A DNA stretch of 64,000 nt from Nocardia sp. CC227C (GCF_030767025.1 NZ_JASITE010000001.1:372001-436000), one strand, 5' to 3'; positions 33,084 through 44,000 are shown, counted from the first letter of the stretch. The notes: a model not told the origin generated them from the letters alone. Program-made: numbers and translations.

Positions 33084-34709
33084 TCAGTGGTCGCTGTGCT
33101 TTCCGCTGGAACCGTCATCCTGCGCCGCCTCCAGGGCCGCCAGCATGTCGTGCTCCTCCTGGTGCGCCAGCTGCGCGTTGGTCTCGATCTCGGCGGGCGG
33201 GTCGGCCCGCAGGAAGGAGCCCGAACCCGGCTTGCCGGCCGAACCCAGCTTGGACATCTTCTTCGGCACCGGAGCGCCCTGGTACTCCAGGGGGATCGGG
33301 TGGCCGTGCGAATCCACCGGGCCCAGCGGCTGGTGGATCTCGATGTACTCGCCGTGCGGCAGGCGCTTGATCACACCGGTCTCGACACCGTGCTCCAGCA
33401 CCGCGCGGTCGCTGCGCTGCAGGCCGATGCAGAACCGGTAGGCGATGAAGTACGCCAGCGGCGGGCCGAGCAGCAGCAGGATGCGACCGCCCCAGGTGGT
33501 GGCATTCAGCGAGATGTCGAACTTGAACGCGATGATGTCGTTCACGCAGGAGACGGTCAGCACCACGTAGAAGGTGATGGCCATGGCGCCGATACCGGTG
33601 CGCACCGGCACGTCGCGCGGACGCTGCAACAGGTTGTGCCGGGCGTCGTCACCGGTGAGGCGCTTCTCGATCCACGGGTAGGCGATCAGCACCGTGAACA
33701 CCAGACCCATCACCAGCGCCACCCAGAACACCGCGGGCACCGTGTAGTTGCCGATGTAGATCTCCCACGGCGGCATCAGACGCGCCATACCGTCGGTCCA
33801 CATCATGTAGAAGTCCGGCTGCGAACCCGCCGAGACCTGAGACGGGTTGTACGGACCCAGGTTCCAGATCGGGTTGATCTGCAGCAGACCACCCATGAGC
33901 GCGATGATGCCCAGCGTGAAGCAGAAGAACGCGCCCTGATCCGCGGCGAACACCGGGACGATGCGGGCGCCCACCACATTGGTTTCCTTGCGGCCCGGAC
34001 CGGGGAACTGGGTGTGCTTCTGGTACCAGACGATCGCCACGTGCGCCGCGATCAGCGCCAGCATGATGCCCGGCAGCAGCAGCACGTGCGCGATGTACAA
34101 GCGCGGAATGATGATGTCGCCGGGGAAGTCGCCGCCGAACATCAGCCAGTGCAGCCAGGTGCCGACCACCGGAACGCCGATGGTGATGCCCGAGAAGGCC
34201 GCGCGCAGACCGGTACCCGACAGCAGGTCGTCGGGCAGCGAGTAGCCGAAGAAGCCCTCGAACATGGCCAGGATCAGCAGCAGCGAGCCGATCACCCAGT
34301 TCGCCTCACGCGGCTTGCGGAACGCGCCGGTGAAGAAGATGCGGAACAGGTGGATGATGATCGACGCCGCGAACAGCAGCGCCGCCCAGTGGTGCACCTG
34401 CCGGACGAACAGACCGCCGCGCACCTCGAAGGAGATGTTCAGGGCCGTCTCGTACGCCCGCGACATGCCGACGCCGCGCAGCGGCTGGTACGCGCCGTCG
34501 TAGGTGACGTGCGCCATCGACGGGTCGAAGTACAGCGTCAGGTAGATACCCGACAGCAGCAGGATGATGAAGCAGTAGAGCGCGATCTCACCGAGCAGGA
34601 ACGACCAGTGGGTCGGGAAGACCTTGTTGATCGAACGCTTCATGAAGGCCGCGGCGTGATACCGCTCGTCGATCTCGTTGGCCTGTGCGGCCGCTTTGCT
34701 TGGGCTCAT
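33084..34709 (-). CDS. qcrB: cytochrome bc1 (bcc) complex cytochrome b subunit
   Basis: 541 residues. Core membrane subunit with two b hemes that oxidises menaquinol. Heme-binding histidines are visible in [21 protein letters not shown] and in WLHWLMFGG / [28 protein letters not shown]-type loops and the [12 protein letters not shown] segment correspond to quinone-site regions. The long C-terminal extension (about 130 residues, ending KHSDH) is typical of actinobacterial QcrB. It starts on the qcrA stop (ATGA). QcrB is the target of telacebec-type inhibitors in mycobacteria. Confidence 0.96.
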   Translation of the reverse strand: MSPSKAAAQANEIDERYHAAAFMKRSINKVFPTHWSFLLGEIALYCFIILLLSGIYLTLYFDPSMAHVTYDGAYQPLRGVGMSRAYETALNISFEVRGGLFVRQVHHWAALLFAASIIIHLFRIFFTGAFRKPREANWVIGSLLLILAMFEGFFGYSLPDDLLSGTGLRAAFSGITIGVPVVGTWLHWLMFGGDFPGDIIIPRLYIAHVLLLPGIMLALIAAHVAIVWYQKHTQFPGPGRKETNVVGARIVPVFAADQGAFFCFTLGIIALMGGLLQINPIWNLGPYNPSQVSAGSQPDFYMMWTDGMARLMPPWEIYIGNYTVPAVFWVALVMGLVFTVLIAYPWIEKRLTGDDARHNLLQRPRDVPVRTGIGAMAITFYVVLTVSCVNDIIAFKFDISLNATTWGGRILLLLGPPLAYFIAYRFCIGLQRSDRAVLEHGVETGVIKRLPHGEYIEIHQPLGPVDSHGHPIPLEYQGAPVPKKMSKLGSAGKPGSGSFLRADPPAEIETNAQLAHQEEHDMLAALEAAQDDGSSGKHSDH

Positions 34710-35863
34710 GAACGACGCTCCCAGAAGGCCGGTCCGAGCGGCTCGATGAAGTCGCCGTTGGCGACCAGGTAGCCCTCGGAGTTGACGGTGATCGGCAGCT
34801 GCGGCAGCGCACGGGCGGCGGGACCGAAGACCGGCTTACCCCATTCGGTCGCGGAGAACTGCGACTGGTGGCAGGGGCACAGGATCCGGTTGGTCTGCTG
34901 CTCGAACAGCGAGGTGGGGCAGCCCAGGTGGGTGCAGATCTTCGAGTAGGCGAAGTAGTCGCCGTAGTTGAAGCTCTCCTGACCCTTGCGCTTGATCGCC
35001 TTCTCCGCGTCCGCGGTGCGCAGGCGGATCAGCATGACGGAGTTGCGGATACCGCGCAGCGACTGGAGCGTCTCGTGCGCGTCGCCCCGCCACTCTTCCT
35101 TCCAGGGGAAGACGGTCTCCATCGAACCCGCGTCCAGATCCTCCGGACGCACCAGCACGATGTCGTCGATGCGGCCGGTGTCGCGACGCAGGTAGACGGT
35201 CTGGCCCGGGTAGTCCGGGGTCCAGCCCGACACCCACAGCGGCGACTTGTCGCCCTTGGCCCACGGGTTCTTCACCATGCCGCCGACGAAGACGAACAGC
35301 GCGCCGATGCCCAGCAGGCCCGCGCCGAGCCCCGCGGTGCGGGTGATCATCTTGCGGCGGGCCAGCGTGGAGGTGTCCAGCGCGTCCTGCAGCTCGGCGG
35401 CCAGGGTGCGGCGGTTGGTCTCCGAGGACTTGCCGTCGTGGCGGTCCTGAATGGAGATCTCGGCCGGAATGAACTTCTTGCGGATCAGCACCACCGCGAT
35501 GCCGATGGCGAGCACCGCGATACCCAGCGACAGACCGACCAGCGGGGTGTAGAGGCTGTAGGCGGCGTTGCCCTCGTCATTGCGGGACTTGTAGCTCCAC
35601 GGCCAGAACAGGAAGACACCGATCAGCGCGACGGCCGACAGCGCCGAGATGCCGAACCACATCGCCACCTGGCGCTCGGCCCGCTTCTCGGCCCGGGTGC
35701 CGGGCACCGGCCAGCGCGGCGCGCGATAGGCGACATCGACGCCGTCCATCTTCGTGCCGAGTTCGACCAGTTCGTCCCGCGACAGCGCGTCGAGCTGCTC
35801 CTCGGTCAGATCCGTCTGCGGCGTGGGGTGGTCCCCCATGCTGTTTCGCTCCTCTTCGCTCAT
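34706..35863 (-). CDS. qcrA: bcc complex Rieske iron-sulfur subunit
   Basis: 385 residues from ATG 35863, 8 bp after AAAGGA. Three membrane helices in the N-terminal half ([55 protein letters not shown]) as in actinobacterial QcrA, which is larger than the proteobacterial form. The Rieske cluster motifs are CTHLGCP and CPCHQSQF, giving two Cys and two His ligands plus the disulfide pair. It carries electrons from menaquinol to cytochrome cc. A twin-Arg-like ARRKM precedes the third helix, which is the Tat signal position in this family. Confidence 0.96.
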   Translation of the reverse strand: MSEEERNSMGDHPTPQTDLTEEQLDALSRDELVELGTKMDGVDVAYRAPRWPVPGTRAEKRAERQVAMWFGISALSAVALIGVFLFWPWSYKSRNDEGNAAYSLYTPLVGLSLGIAVLAIGIAVVLIRKKFIPAEISIQDRHDGKSSETNRRTLAAELQDALDTSTLARRKMITRTAGLGAGLLGIGALFVFVGGMVKNPWAKGDKSPLWVSGWTPDYPGQTVYLRRDTGRIDDIVLVRPEDLDAGSMETVFPWKEEWRGDAHETLQSLRGIRNSVMLIRLRTADAEKAIKRKGQESFNYGDYFAYSKICTHLGCPTSLFEQQTNRILCPCHQSQFSATEWGKPVFGPAARALPQLPITVNSEGYLVANGDFIEPLGPAFWERRS

Positions 35864-35936
35864 GACTGCGTCCTTTGGGTCATGTGCCCGGGCCCTCCGT
35901 GGTTACGCTGCGCTGCCGCCTCCGGGCCTGACGCGC

Positions 35937-36818
35937 TCATGACCGAGATCCGATCCACATGGCGGAACCGACCAGCAGGGTGATGCCGACGATCCAGGCG
36001 GCCAGACCCTCGGTGGCGGGGCCGAAGCCGCCGAGGCCGTAGCCGCCCTCGGCCCGGGTCTCGGTGCGGTCCTTGACGTAGGCGACGATGTCGCGCTTCT
36101 CCTCCGGCGTCAGCTGCCGGTCGGAGAACTTGGGCATGTTCTGCGGGCCGGTGAGCATCGCGGTGTAGATCTGCTGCTCATTGGCCGGCTCCAGCGGCGG
36201 CGCGAACTTGCCGGACGACAGCGCGCCACCCTTGCCGGTGAAGTTGTGGCAGGACGCGCAGTTCATGCGGAACAGCTCGCCACCGCGACCCAGGTCGGCG
36301 CCCCTGATCAGCGACTCCTGCGCGATCTCGCCGTCGGCGTCGCGCACCACGGTCGGGCCGCCGCCGTTGGCAGCGATGTACGCGCCCAGCGCGTCGGTCT
36401 GGCGGGCATCGAACTTGGGGGGCTTGCGCATGATCTGCGCCTCGTTGCGGACCGCGGGCATGCGGCCGGTGGAGACCTGGAAGTAGACCGCGGCCTCACC
36501 GGTGCCGATCAGGCTGGGGCCGCGATCCTCTACACCCTGCAGGTTGACGCCGTGGCAGGTGACACACGAGGTGTCGTAGATCTGCTTGCCCTCGCGCAGC
36601 AGCGCGGACTGATCCTCGTTCGCGGTCGCGACCTGGGCGTCCGGGGTCAGCGCCGAGGCCGTGAAGCCGGCTCCGACGAGGCCCATCAGCAGAACCAGGC
36701 CGCCCGCGAAGCGCCGCTTGCTGCGTCGCTGCCTACGGACCTTGGTGGCCTGATTCTCTTGCGCGCTGCCGATCCCGGGGCCGCTGGGATCTGGCGCTGA
36801 CGGGGGAGATGAACTCAT
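35937..36818 (-). CDS. qcrC: bcc complex diheme cytochrome c subunit
   Basis: 293 residues. N-terminal membrane anchor ([18 protein letters not shown]), then two cytochrome c domains with heme motifs CVTCH and CASCH, then a C-terminal anchor ([20 protein letters not shown]). Methionine ligands are likely in GRMPAV and NMPKFS. It passes electrons from the Rieske protein directly to CuA of CtaC, since actinobacteria lack soluble cytochrome c. First of three co-directional qcr genes; ctaE is 53 bp upstream on the same strand. Confidence 0.96.
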   Translation of the reverse strand: MSSSPPSAPDPSGPGIGSAQENQATKVRRQRRSKRRFAGGLVLLMGLVGAGFTASALTPDAQVATANEDQSALLREGKQIYDTSCVTCHGVNLQGVEDRGPSLIGTGEAAVYFQVSTGRMPAVRNEAQIMRKPPKFDARQTDALGAYIAANGGGPTVVRDADGEIAQESLIRGADLGRGGELFRMNCASCHNFTGKGGALSSGKFAPPLEPANEQQIYTAMLTGPQNMPKFSDRQLTPEEKRDIVAYVKDRTETRAEGGYGLGGFGPATEGLAAWIVGITLLVGSAMWIGSRS

Positions 36819-36871
36819 CTGTGTCCCTTTGGAGTAGACGGAACCGACTGTGCAGAAGCTCTCGTCCGGAA

Positions 36872-37489
36872 CTAGCGGACGAAGTAGATCGTGGCGAACA
36901 GCCCGATCCAGACGATGTCGACGAAGTGCCAGTAGTAGGAGACGACGATCGCCGCCGTGGCCTGCGCCGGGGTGAACTTGCTGAGCGTGGTGCGTACCAG
37001 CAGGAACACGAAGGCGATCAGACCGCCGATGACGTGCAGGCCGTGGAAGCCGGTGGTGATGTAGAACACCGAGCCGTAGACGCTGCTCGAGATCGAGGTG
37101 CCCTCGTGCACGAGGTGGTAGTACTCGTAGCCCTGGCCCGCCACGAAGAACGTGCCCATGAGCAGAGTGATGAAATACCAGCGCCGCAGGCCGAACACAT
37201 CGCCCTTCTCCGCCGCGAAAACACCCATCTGGCAGGTGAAGGACGAGGCGACCAGCACCGCGGTGACAGGCACGGCGAGTGCCATGTTCAGCTCGGTCGG
37301 CTCCGTCGGCCAGCCGAGTTCGGGGTTGGCCTGCGCGCGAGCAACGAAGTACATGGCGAACAGGCCGGCGAAGAACATCAGCTCGCTCGACAGCCAGATG
37401 ATGGTACCGACACTGACCATGTTGGGCCGGTTCAGCGAATGCACACGCTGAGTAATGGCCGATCCTGGGGTCCCTACTGCGGTCGTCAC
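36872..37489 (-). CDS. ctaE: cytochrome c oxidase subunit III
   Basis: 205 residues from GTG 37489 (VTTAVGTPG). Helices include [60 protein letters not shown] and [20 protein letters not shown]. The HFVDIVW and GFHGLHV motifs are subunit III hallmarks. It heads the ctaE-qcrCAB operon, as in mycobacteria. The longer frame upstream to 38203 is an artefact over the next gene. The start codon has no strong ribosome site. Confidence 0.95.
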   Translation of the reverse strand: MTTAVGTPGSAITQRVHSLNRPNMVSVGTIIWLSSELMFFAGLFAMYFVARAQANPELGWPTEPTELNMALAVPVTAVLVASSFTCQMGVFAAEKGDVFGLRRWYFITLLMGTFFVAGQGYEYYHLVHEGTSISSSVYGSVFYITTGFHGLHVIGGLIAFVFLLVRTTLSKFTPAQATAAIVVSYYWHFVDIVWIGLFATIYFVR

Positions 37490-37724
37490 GCCGGTAAGTA
37501 TGACCTGTTGTAGTACGACAGGTGTAGCCGGGTAGGAATCTTCGGGGCGCGTGTCGGAAACCGCAGCGCGAGAGGCCCTCTCGAGGTATGCCCGGCGTGT
37601 CTCATGAGCAGGGCATTCGCGCTGCTCGTCGGGCCCGGGGCGGTGACGACACCCAACGTAGGGCACGCGCCTGAGAAAAAGGCAAGAGTGGAACCGGTGA
37701 TTCCGGACTCGCGGAAAGGGTGAT

Positions 37725-38120
37725 ATGGCCTCGACAACCTGGTGGCGGCGGCTGTTCGGGCGGCCGGCGGCCGCCGGACTCGACCCCGCCGACGCCGATC
37801 TGGTGGAGGTGGCATCGAGTTTCGATGACGCCGAAGCCTGTTCGACCGCGCTGGAGCGGGCCACCGGCTGGACGCCGGAACGGCCCGCCGTGCTGCGGCA
37901 CCTGCTGCGGCTGCCCGCCGCGCAGGTGGAGAACGCGGCCGCCATCGCCGCGCAGGACGGATACTCGGTGCACGAGCGCGGCGACGGCGATCCGTGCGAG
38001 GTGGTGTTGCAGCGCGTGCAGCTGCTCGACGCCCTGCACTGCTCACAGGAACGCGCGCGCATGGCCGGATTGGCGCAGCGCCACGACGGAACGGCGCTCG
38101 GATGGACCGCCTGGCAGTGA
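37725..38120 (+). CDS. conserved hypothetical protein
   Basis: 131 residues, divergent from ctaE. It starts [13 protein letters not shown] and contains a helical region [20 protein letters not shown] and a C-terminal segment [20 protein letters not shown]. There are no membrane helices or catalytic motifs. A similar protein sits between ctaE and trpD in other actinobacteria as far as I recall, sometimes labelled RraB-like (RNase E inhibitor); I cannot support that label from motifs. The gene is probably real: it has normal codon use and is close to trpD on the same strand. Confidence 0.75.
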   Translation: MASTTWWRRLFGRPAAAGLDPADADLVEVASSFDDAEACSTALERATGWTPERPAVLRHLLRLPAAQVENAAAIAAQDGYSVHERGDGDPCEVVLQRVQLLDALHCSQERARMAGLAQRHDGTALGWTAWQ

Positions 38121-38217
38121 AAGCCGGTACCGCCCGGGGGAAAAACCCTCGCCCGGCGCACTAGGCTGCTGGGGGAGCACTGGTGTGCCGGAACCGCCAG
38201 CAATGGGAGAGAGAAGC

Positions 38218-39267
38218 ATGAGCGCGCGCAGCTGGAGGGAAATCCTCACCATCCTGACCGAGGGACGCGACCTGTCCACGGAGGAGGCGGCGTGGGCGAT
38301 GAACGAGATCTTCACCGACAACGCCACCTCCGCCCAGATCGCGGCCTTCGGCGTGGCCATGAAGATGAAGGGCCCCTCGCTGTCCGAACTGAGCGGACTG
38401 GCCTCGGGCATGCTCGCCCACGCCCGGCGGGTGCGGCTCGACCTCGGTGCCGTCGATATCGTCGGCACCGGCGGCGACCGTTCCGGCAGCGTCAATATCT
38501 CGACCATGTCCTCGATCGTGGTGGCCGCCAGCGGGGTGCCGGTGGTCAAACACGGGAATCGGGCGGCGTCCTCCAAGAGCGGCGGGGCCGACGTGCTGGA
38601 AGCGCTCGGCGTGAAGATCGCGCTCGGCCCCGAAGCGGTGGAACGCTGCGTGCGTGAGGTCGGGGTGGGATTCTGTTTCGCGCCCATGTTCCATCCGGCA
38701 CTGCGATTCGCCGGACCGGCGCGCAGTGAGATCGGCATCCCCACCGTATTCAATGTGCTCGGACCGCTGACCAATCCGGCGCAGCCCCGGGCGGGGCTCA
38801 TCGGGTGCGCCTTCGAGGATCTGCTGCCGACCTACGCGGGCGTGTTCACCGAGCGCGGGGCCTCGGCGCTGGTGGTGCGCGGCAACGACGGACTCGACGA
38901 GATCACCACGGTGGACACCACCGACGTGTGGGTGGTCGCGGGCGGGCAGCGCCGCCACGTCACCATCGACCCGGTCGAACTCGGGATTCCGCGGGTGGAG
39001 GCCGCCGCGCTGCAAGGCGGGGACGCCGCCATGAACGCGGTCATCGCTCGCAACATGCTGGCGGGTGAGCCCGGACCGGTGCGGGACGCGGTGCTGTTGA
39101 ACGCGGCGGCGGCCATCGTCGCCTTCGAACTCGAGGATGTCGAGGCCGATCTGCACGACAGGCTGGCCGGGGCGTTGAAGCGGGTCGCGACCGCGGTCGA
39201 CTCCGGGGCGGCGGCCGGGCTGCTCGATCGGTGGGCGGCGCTCAGCCATGAACTCGGTACCGACTGA
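38218..39267 (+). CDS. trpD: anthranilate phosphoribosyltransferase
   Basis: 349 residues from ATG 38218 (GGGAGAGAG upstream). It joins anthranilate to PRPP in tryptophan synthesis. Motifs: [15 protein letters not shown] (PRPP loop), [21 protein letters not shown], and [22 protein letters not shown] followed by [15 protein letters not shown]. All are complete. In mycolata it is separate from the main trp operon and next to ctaE, as here. Confidence 0.96.
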   Translation: MSARSWREILTILTEGRDLSTEEAAWAMNEIFTDNATSAQIAAFGVAMKMKGPSLSELSGLASGMLAHARRVRLDLGAVDIVGTGGDRSGSVNISTMSSIVVAASGVPVVKHGNRAASSKSGGADVLEALGVKIALGPEAVERCVREVGVGFCFAPMFHPALRFAGPARSEIGIPTVFNVLGPLTNPAQPRAGLIGCAFEDLLPTYAGVFTERGASALVVRGNDGLDEITTVDTTDVWVVAGGQRRHVTIDPVELGIPRVEAAALQGGDAAMNAVIARNMLAGEPGPVRDAVLLNAAAAIVAFELEDVEADLHDRLAGALKRVATAVDSGAAAGLLDRWAALSHELGTD

Positions 39268-39419
39268 GAGGTTCGGACTGACCGGTTCCGGCGTCGTTAT
39301 CGCGTAGCCGGTGTGTTGCTGATCGGTCGGTGCCCGGTCGCCACGTTAGGGTGCACGGATTGCCAGCCGTGCTGACGCACCCGACACGGATGCGTGCCGG
39401 CTCGAGTGAGGAGTTCAGC

Positions 39420-39527
39420 ATGCGCGACGCTCTGGCCAAATCCGGGTTGTTCGCGGCCGTGTTCATCGTGGCCGCCCCGATGGCGCTCGCCGCGCTCACC
39501 ACGGTGGGGGCGCGGCTACGCGAATGA
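39420..39527 (+). CDS. small single-helix membrane peptide
   Basis: 35 residues from ATG 39420, with AGGAG 6 bp upstream. MRDALAKSG is followed by one hydrophobic helix (LFAAVFIVAAPMALAAL) and TTVGARLRE. The good ribosome site and amphipathic charged ends suggest a real small protein rather than chance. No family known to me; tail-anchored helper peptides of membrane complexes look like this. Confidence 0.55.
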   Translation: MRDALAKSGLFAAVFIVAAPMALAALTTVGARLRE

Positions 39528-39553
39528 GGCCGGGGCGTTGGGTTCCCCCCGCT

Positions 39554-39829
39554 CTACTCGCCGATGGAGAATCCCGCCTCCACATCGGCGCGGGCATAGG
39601 ACTTGAAGGCGATATTGGTGACGGTGCGCAGCACCCCCGCCGTCTTGTTGATCCTGCCGGTCACCACCTCGGCGATCTGCTCGTGATCGCGCACCCGCAC
39701 GATCGCGATCAGGTCCACATCGCCCGCGCACGAATACACCTCGGTCACGCCGTCGATATCGGCCAGCGCCTGCGCGGTCTCGGGAATGCGGGCGGCCTCG
39801 GCGTGGATGAGCACGATCGCGGTAATCAT
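39554..39829 (-). CDS. Lrp/AsnC-type ligand-binding (RAM) domain protein
   Basis: 91 residues from ATG 39829. One RAM domain only: MITAIVLIHAEAARIPETAQ, SCAGDVDLIAIVRVRDHEQI and INKTAGVLRTVTNIAF. There is no DNA-binding domain, so it is a stand-alone RAM protein, a group that binds amino acids and can form mixed oligomers with full-length Lrp regulators. The gene is convergent with the small membrane peptide (26 bp). Confidence 0.88.
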   Translation of the reverse strand: MITAIVLIHAEAARIPETAQALADIDGVTEVYSCAGDVDLIAIVRVRDHEQIAEVVTGRINKTAGVLRTVTNIAFKSYARADVEAGFSIGE

Positions 39830-39894
39830 GACGCCACTGTATTGGATCGCGCCCGCCCGCCGCTGCGGCCGGGGCGTCGGTAGCATCGAGGGGT

Positions 39895-40416
39895 ATGCGG
39901 GGGGTTGCCGTCTTCCTGGTCGGAGCGTGCGCGCTGCTGACCGGTGCCTGCGGGTCCGAGGCCGCGCGGGAGGAAGCCGTCGATCGGCCGCCGGTGCGGG
40001 TGGCGGCGCCGGGTCCGTTCACCGGTGAGTGCGGTCATGTGACGGATGCCGAGATACGTTCCACCACCGGACTTTCCGAACCCTCCGATATCTTTCGCAA
40101 CTCCGTCACCTGCCGCTGGTTCCATACCGCGCAGCACACCGATGTGACCTTCACGTCCTACCGCGGCAGCCCCATCGACCGCGAACGCGCCTGGGAAACC
40201 CTGTGGGGCCGCGACATCCGCTCCCTCACCCTGTCCGGCCACCCCGGCTTCCGCTCCCACGCCCCCGACGGCCCGACCCGCGAGGTCTGCGTGCTCGCCG
40301 TCCAACTCGGCGACGACTTCTTCGAATGGTCCTACCGCGGCGTCGTCACCCACCCCCACGCCAGCTGCACCATGGTCCGGCACCTCGCCGACCTGACCGT
40401 GCGACGGATGGGGTGA
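39895..40416 (+). CDS. DUF3558 lipoprotein
   Basis: 173 residues. Lipoprotein signal with lipobox LTGAC. The mature domain starts CGHVTDAEI and has paired cysteines (CGHV, TCRWF, EVCVL, ASCTM) and RSHAPDGPTREVCVL, as in the DUF3558 family of mycolata secreted lipoproteins. Function unknown. GGGG close to ATG 39895 is the likely ribosome site. It ends before a strong hairpin. Confidence 0.85.
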   Translation: MRGVAVFLVGACALLTGACGSEAAREEAVDRPPVRVAAPGPFTGECGHVTDAEIRSTTGLSEPSDIFRNSVTCRWFHTAQHTDVTFTSYRGSPIDRERAWETLWGRDIRSLTLSGHPGFRSHAPDGPTREVCVLAVQLGDDFFEWSYRGVVTHPHASCTMVRHLADLTVRRMG

Positions 40417-40557
40417 GCGCGGCGGGACGAGCCGAGATTCGAGTGTCCAGAGGCTCAGCCCTCGGTGCGCTTCGAGACGCGGTCACGTCCGCCATCGAAA
40501 GGTGGCCGAGGCGTTCACCCACGCGTACGGGGGCGGCCGTGACCGAGGCCCGCACCC

Positions 40558-40616
40558 GCGAGGGGGAACTGGTGGCGGCAACGGCCGAGAGGAGGCCGCC
40601 ACCGGTTCCCCCTCGC
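40558..40616. terminator. large hairpin between convergent genes
   Basis: 22-bp arms at 40558-40579 and 40595-40616 with 21 of 22 pairs matching and a 15-nt loop. It lies between the DUF3558 lipoprotein (plus) and the exonuclease (minus), so it can end both. No T run follows on either strand. The rest of the 240-bp gap holds no gene. Confidence 0.65.
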
Positions 40617-40657
40617 AATGGTTGCGGGAGTGGGCGGGGGGAGCCGCGAGGCGCATG

Positions 40658-42766
40658 TCACCCGTGGCCGTCGATTGGCTGTTCACCGCGGATCGCCGCG
40701 TCGGCACGGTCGAGCCAGGTCGTCCATGCGCCTGCGCCGAGGCGGGGTTCGCCGTAGCCGTCGGAGGTGCGGACGATGCGGGTGCCTGGTTGCTCCAGCC
40801 AGCGGGCGAGGAGGGCGGCCTCCTCCGGAAGTGCGCCGCGCAGTGGGGGATACGAGTCGTTGTCGAGTACGTCGGCCGGGGATACACGGTCGGGTGCGCG
40901 GAGTGCGTGGTCGGGTGAGGTGAGTGCGTGGCCGGGTGTGCCGGGTGGCGGGGAGGGGGTATGGCCGGGTGCGCCGGGTGGCTGGCAGGGGGTATGGCCG
41001 GGTGCGCCGGGTGGCTGGCAGGGGGTATGGCCGGGTGCGCCGAGTGGCTGGCAGGGGGTATGGCCGGGTGTGCCGAGTGGCTGGCGGGGAGTGTGGTCAG
41101 GTGTGCCGGGTGGCTGGGAGGGGGCGTGGTCTGGTGTGCCGAGTGCGGGACGCGGGGGTGGGGCGGGGGTGTCGAGCGGGAGGGTTGGAGCGAGTGCGGC
41201 AGCATCGGGTGTGGCTGGGGTTGGGGGCGTGCTGCCGGGTAGGCGGGTGGGGATGACGGTTTCGGCGGCGGCGACCAGGTGGTCGACGACGGGCATGGGG
41301 GGTACGCCGCGGGTGGCGGTTCCGGCGGCGGCCAGGCGGGCGTGGCGGATGACCGCGAACTCCCAGCCGCCCGCGCCGTCGGGGTGGGCGGCGATCAGTT
41401 CGGGGATGCGGGCCAGGGCGGCGAGGCGCTGGGTGCGGCGCAGCGCGCGCAGCACGGCGACGAGGCGGTCGCGCAGCCGGGCGGCCGATTCGAAAGTCTC
41501 TGCGCTGGAATAGCTTTCGATGCGAGCGCGGATGGCGTGCAGGGGCTCGTCGCAGCGCCCGGTGAACAGCGCGCGGACCGTCTCCGGAGCGCGGCTGTAC
41601 TCCTCTATATATAGGGGTGCGTTTCGGGCGCTCGCCGGGCAACCGCCGACCACGGCGGGCGGGCACTCGTGCCGACCGTCGCGCGGGATGCGGGCGGTGC
41701 AGGTGCGCAGGCCGGTGTACTCGGCGACCGTCGCCCCCACGTCCGTCGCGTCCGTCCGAGAGGTGAAGGGCCCCAGGCTGTATCGCGTCGGGGTCCGGGA
41801 GACGGCGAAGCGGGGGAACGGCTCCTCGGTGAGCGTGAGCCACCACGCCCGCTGCGGGAACTTCGACCGGCGGTTGTACGGCGGCGCGTGCGCCATGAGC
41901 AGCCGCAGCTCCCGCACCCCGGCCTCGAGCCCGTGCGCGCACACCACGTGGTCGATCCGGGTCGCCAGCCGCACCATCTCCCGCATCCGCGGCCGGGTCT
42001 CCGAACCGGTGAAGTAGCCGCGCACCCGGCGGCGCAGATTCACCGCCGTCCCTATGTAGAGGACTTCATCGGCGGGCCCGCGGAACAGATACACCCCCGG
42101 TGCGGCCGGAAGATCCACCGCCAGCACTCGTTTGGCACGATGCTGCCGCGTGACCTCCGGCAGATAGTCGACGAGTTCGGTGAGGCTGTGCACGCCCAGA
42201 TTCCCCACCCGCCCGATGAGCGCGTGCAGCACGTCCACGGTGGCGCGGGCGTCGTCGAGCGCGCGGTGCGTCGGCGTCGTCTCCGCGCCCAGCAGCTGCG
42301 CCAGCACCGACAGCTTCACCGAGGGGGCCTCGTCGCGACCCAGGATCCGCCGCGCCAGCCGCACCGTGCACAGTACCTGGAACGCGGGCCAGGCCAGCTC
42401 GCAGCGCAGCGCGGCCGCCTTCAGGAAACCGAGGTCGAAACGCGCGTTGTGGGCCACCAGCACCGCGCCCGCGGCGAACTCCAGGAAGCCGGGCAGCACC
42501 GCGTCGATGCGGGGCGCGTCGTAGACCATGGCCGTGGTGATGCCGGTGACCTGCACGATCTGCGGTGGAATCGAACGTCCCGGGTTGACCAGGGTGGCGA
42601 ACTCGCCCAGCACCTCGCCGCCGCGCACCTTCACCGCGCCGATCTCGGTGATGGCGTCGCCCTCCGGGCTCGTTCCGGTGGTCTCCAGGTCCACGACCAC
42701 GAAAGTCGTGGCGTAGAGCGGAGTGTCGAGGTCGTCGAAGGCCAGCTGCTCGGGCACGGCCTGCAA
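40658..42766 (-). CDS. DEDDh exonuclease / GIY-YIG (UvrC-like) fusion protein
   Basis: 702 residues. N-terminal DEDDh exonuclease domain ([46 protein letters not shown]), like DNA polymerase epsilon subunits. It is followed at about residue 225 by a GIY-YIG domain ([26 protein letters not shown]) and a UvrC-like UVR region ([21 protein letters not shown]). It matches Rv2191-type proteins with a likely role in DNA repair. A proline-rich repeat region at about 545-610 is encoded by 33-bp units. The start is TTG 42766 or GTG 42757; neither has a good ribosome site. Confidence 0.9.
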   Translation of the reverse strand: MQAVPEQLAFDDLDTPLYATTFVVVDLETTGTSPEGDAITEIGAVKVRGGEVLGEFATLVNPGRSIPPQIVQVTGITTAMVYDAPRIDAVLPGFLEFAAGAVLVAHNARFDLGFLKAAALRCELAWPAFQVLCTVRLARRILGRDEAPSVKLSVLAQLLGAETTPTHRALDDARATVDVLHALIGRVGNLGVHSLTELVDYLPEVTRQHRAKRVLAVDLPAAPGVYLFRGPADEVLYIGTAVNLRRRVRGYFTGSETRPRMREMVRLATRIDHVVCAHGLEAGVRELRLLMAHAPPYNRRSKFPQRAWWLTLTEEPFPRFAVSRTPTRYSLGPFTSRTDATDVGATVAEYTGLRTCTARIPRDGRHECPPAVVGGCPASARNAPLYIEEYSRAPETVRALFTGRCDEPLHAIRARIESYSSAETFESAARLRDRLVAVLRALRRTQRLAALARIPELIAAHPDGAGGWEFAVIRHARLAAAGTATRGVPPMPVVDHLVAAAETVIPTRLPGSTPPTPATPDAAALAPTLPLDTPAPPPRPALGTPDHAPSQPPGTPDHTPRQPLGTPGHTPCQPLGAPGHTPCQPPGAPGHTPCQPPGAPGHTPSPPPGTPGHALTSPDHALRAPDRVSPADVLDNDSYPPLRGALPEEAALLARWLEQPGTRIVRTSDGYGEPRLGAGAWTTWLDRADAAIRGEQPIDGHG
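40936..41133 (-). repeat. 33-bp in-frame tandem repeat in the exonuclease gene
   Basis: Six units of 33 bp, two consecutive ones (40969-41001 and 41002-41034) identical by eye. A seventh, decayed unit is at 41134-41166. Each codes eleven residues of the pattern [11 protein letters not shown]. This is an unusual insert in an enzyme domain linker and likely differs in copy number between strains. Confidence 0.85.
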
Positions 42767-43308
42767 GCGTAGGCCGGAGGTCCGACATATTTCCGCGACG
42801 GAAATGTCCGTTTATCTGACCGAGATTCTCGAGATGAACGACCCGAATTGCGAAAGTATGCTTCTTTGTGACCAGGGTCACAGTTATTCGAATGGTCGAT
42901 CAATCCCGGCGGGGCGACCGGATGGTCCGGTGGGTCGCCGGGCGTGTTCGATCGGGTTGCCGGGCCTGTCGCCGTGGCGGGTCGCGAGGTCGGGCGTGTC
43001 CTGATCAATGACTATCTACCCGACCTGGGGATATTCGGTAATAGCCGAGATAGAGCACGCTATGGATGGGCGCGCGCTCTCGACCGGTAGCCGTCGCGGC
43101 GCTCCCGGTGAAACGGCTGTCGTTATTGTTTCGTGATTGCTGTGATATTTGTCGCACCGAAATAGGGGTGGTCAACAATTTGGCGTAGTCCGGGTACGAC
43201 TTCGGGTTTACAAACCACCGTTATCGGCTCGTAATCTTCCTGAGACCTCGCGGAGTCCGACCCACCAAACCGGTGCGGCGTCGCGGGGCAGATTGGAAGT
43301 ACCTCACC
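42767..43308. promoter_or_regulatory. long leader/promoter region of the first NlpC/P60 gene
   Basis: 542 bp with no gene I can support. It is AT-richer than its surroundings after about 43000. It contains TCGTAATCTTCCTGAGACCT at 43229-43248, which recurs before the next NlpC/P60 gene, and a short inverted repeat GGTTT/AAACC at 43205-43216. I looked for a c-di-AMP (ydaO) riboswitch, which is common before such genes, and did not find its conserved blocks. Confidence 0.5.
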
Positions 43309-43941
43309 ATGGCGACCAACACCGTCAAGCGACAGGCCCGGGGCGTGCAGCGCAGTGCGCAGCGGGCCGTCGCGGCCGGCGCCGTCGGCGCTGCCACGCT
43401 GAGCGCGCTGCTGCTGCCCGCCGCCCCCGCATCGGCGCAGCCGGTGACCATCCCCGGCGTCGGCACCTTCGACGTCCCCGATCAGGTTCAGCTGCCCGCG
43501 GGCATTCCGGGCGTGCCGGAGTCCGTTCCGGTCGTGATCCCGCCGATTCCGGGTGTCGAGGTGCCGCCCGCGCCCGCCCCGTTCGTCGCCCCGCAGAAGA
43601 CCGCGGGCGAACTCGCCGTCGACGCCGCGCTGAGCAAGGTCGGCGCCCCGTACGTGTACGGCGCCGCGGGCCCGAACGCCTTCGACTGCTCGGGTCTGGT
43701 GAAGTGGTCCTACGCCCAGGCCGGTGTGCAGCTGCCGCGCACCAGCTACGAACAGCTCAATGCCGGCGCCCCGGTGTCCTACGACGCGCTGCAGCCCGGC
43801 GACATCGTGTCGTTCTACGGCGGCGGCCACTCCGGCATCTACGTCGGCAACGGCGAGGTCGTGCACGCCTCGACCTCCGGTCAGCCGGTGAAGGTGGCCC
43901 CCATCTCCTCCATGCCGTTCACCGGAGCCCGTCGGGTCTGA
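43309..43941 (+). CDS. NlpC/P60 peptidoglycan endopeptidase (secreted)
   Basis: 210 residues from ATG 43309. Signal peptide with cleavage after APASAQ. A Pro/Val-rich linker (PGVPESVPVVIPPIPGVEVP) leads to a C-terminal NlpC/P60 domain of about 110 residues with catalytic Cys in FDCSGLVKWSY, His in HSGIYVG and a second His in VVHAST. Such enzymes cut the D-Glu-mDAP bond in peptidoglycan stems. It precedes a second NlpC/P60 gene with a coiled coil, and both share an upstream motif. Confidence 0.93.
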   Translation: MATNTVKRQARGVQRSAQRAVAAGAVGAATLSALLLPAAPASAQPVTIPGVGTFDVPDQVQLPAGIPGVPESVPVVIPPIPGVEVPPAPAPFVAPQKTAGELAVDAALSKVGAPYVYGAAGPNAFDCSGLVKWSYAQAGVQLPRTSYEQLNAGAPVSYDALQPGDIVSFYGGGHSGIYVGNGEVVHASTSGQPVKVAPISSMPFTGARRV

Positions 43942-43955
43942 CCTGCGAAGTCCTC

Positions 43956-44000
43956 GGCGGCCGTGACCTTTTCGTGCCCTACTGGACACGCACGGCCGCC
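43956..44000. terminator. inverted repeat between the two NlpC/P60 genes
   Basis: Perfect 10-bp arms GGCGGCCGTG/CACGGCCGCC around a 25-nt loop. It may end transcription of the first gene, just before the shared promoter motif of the second. The long loop makes this uncertain. Confidence 0.4.

Noticed and set aside
40936-41166. CRISPR-like array
   Set aside because: The 33-bp units are head to tail without spacers and stay in frame in an exonuclease gene, so they are a coding repeat.
42767-43308. c-di-AMP (ydaO-type) riboswitch before the NlpC/P60 gene
   Set aside because: The conserved ydaO blocks were not found in the leader, although such riboswitches are common before these genes in actinobacteria.
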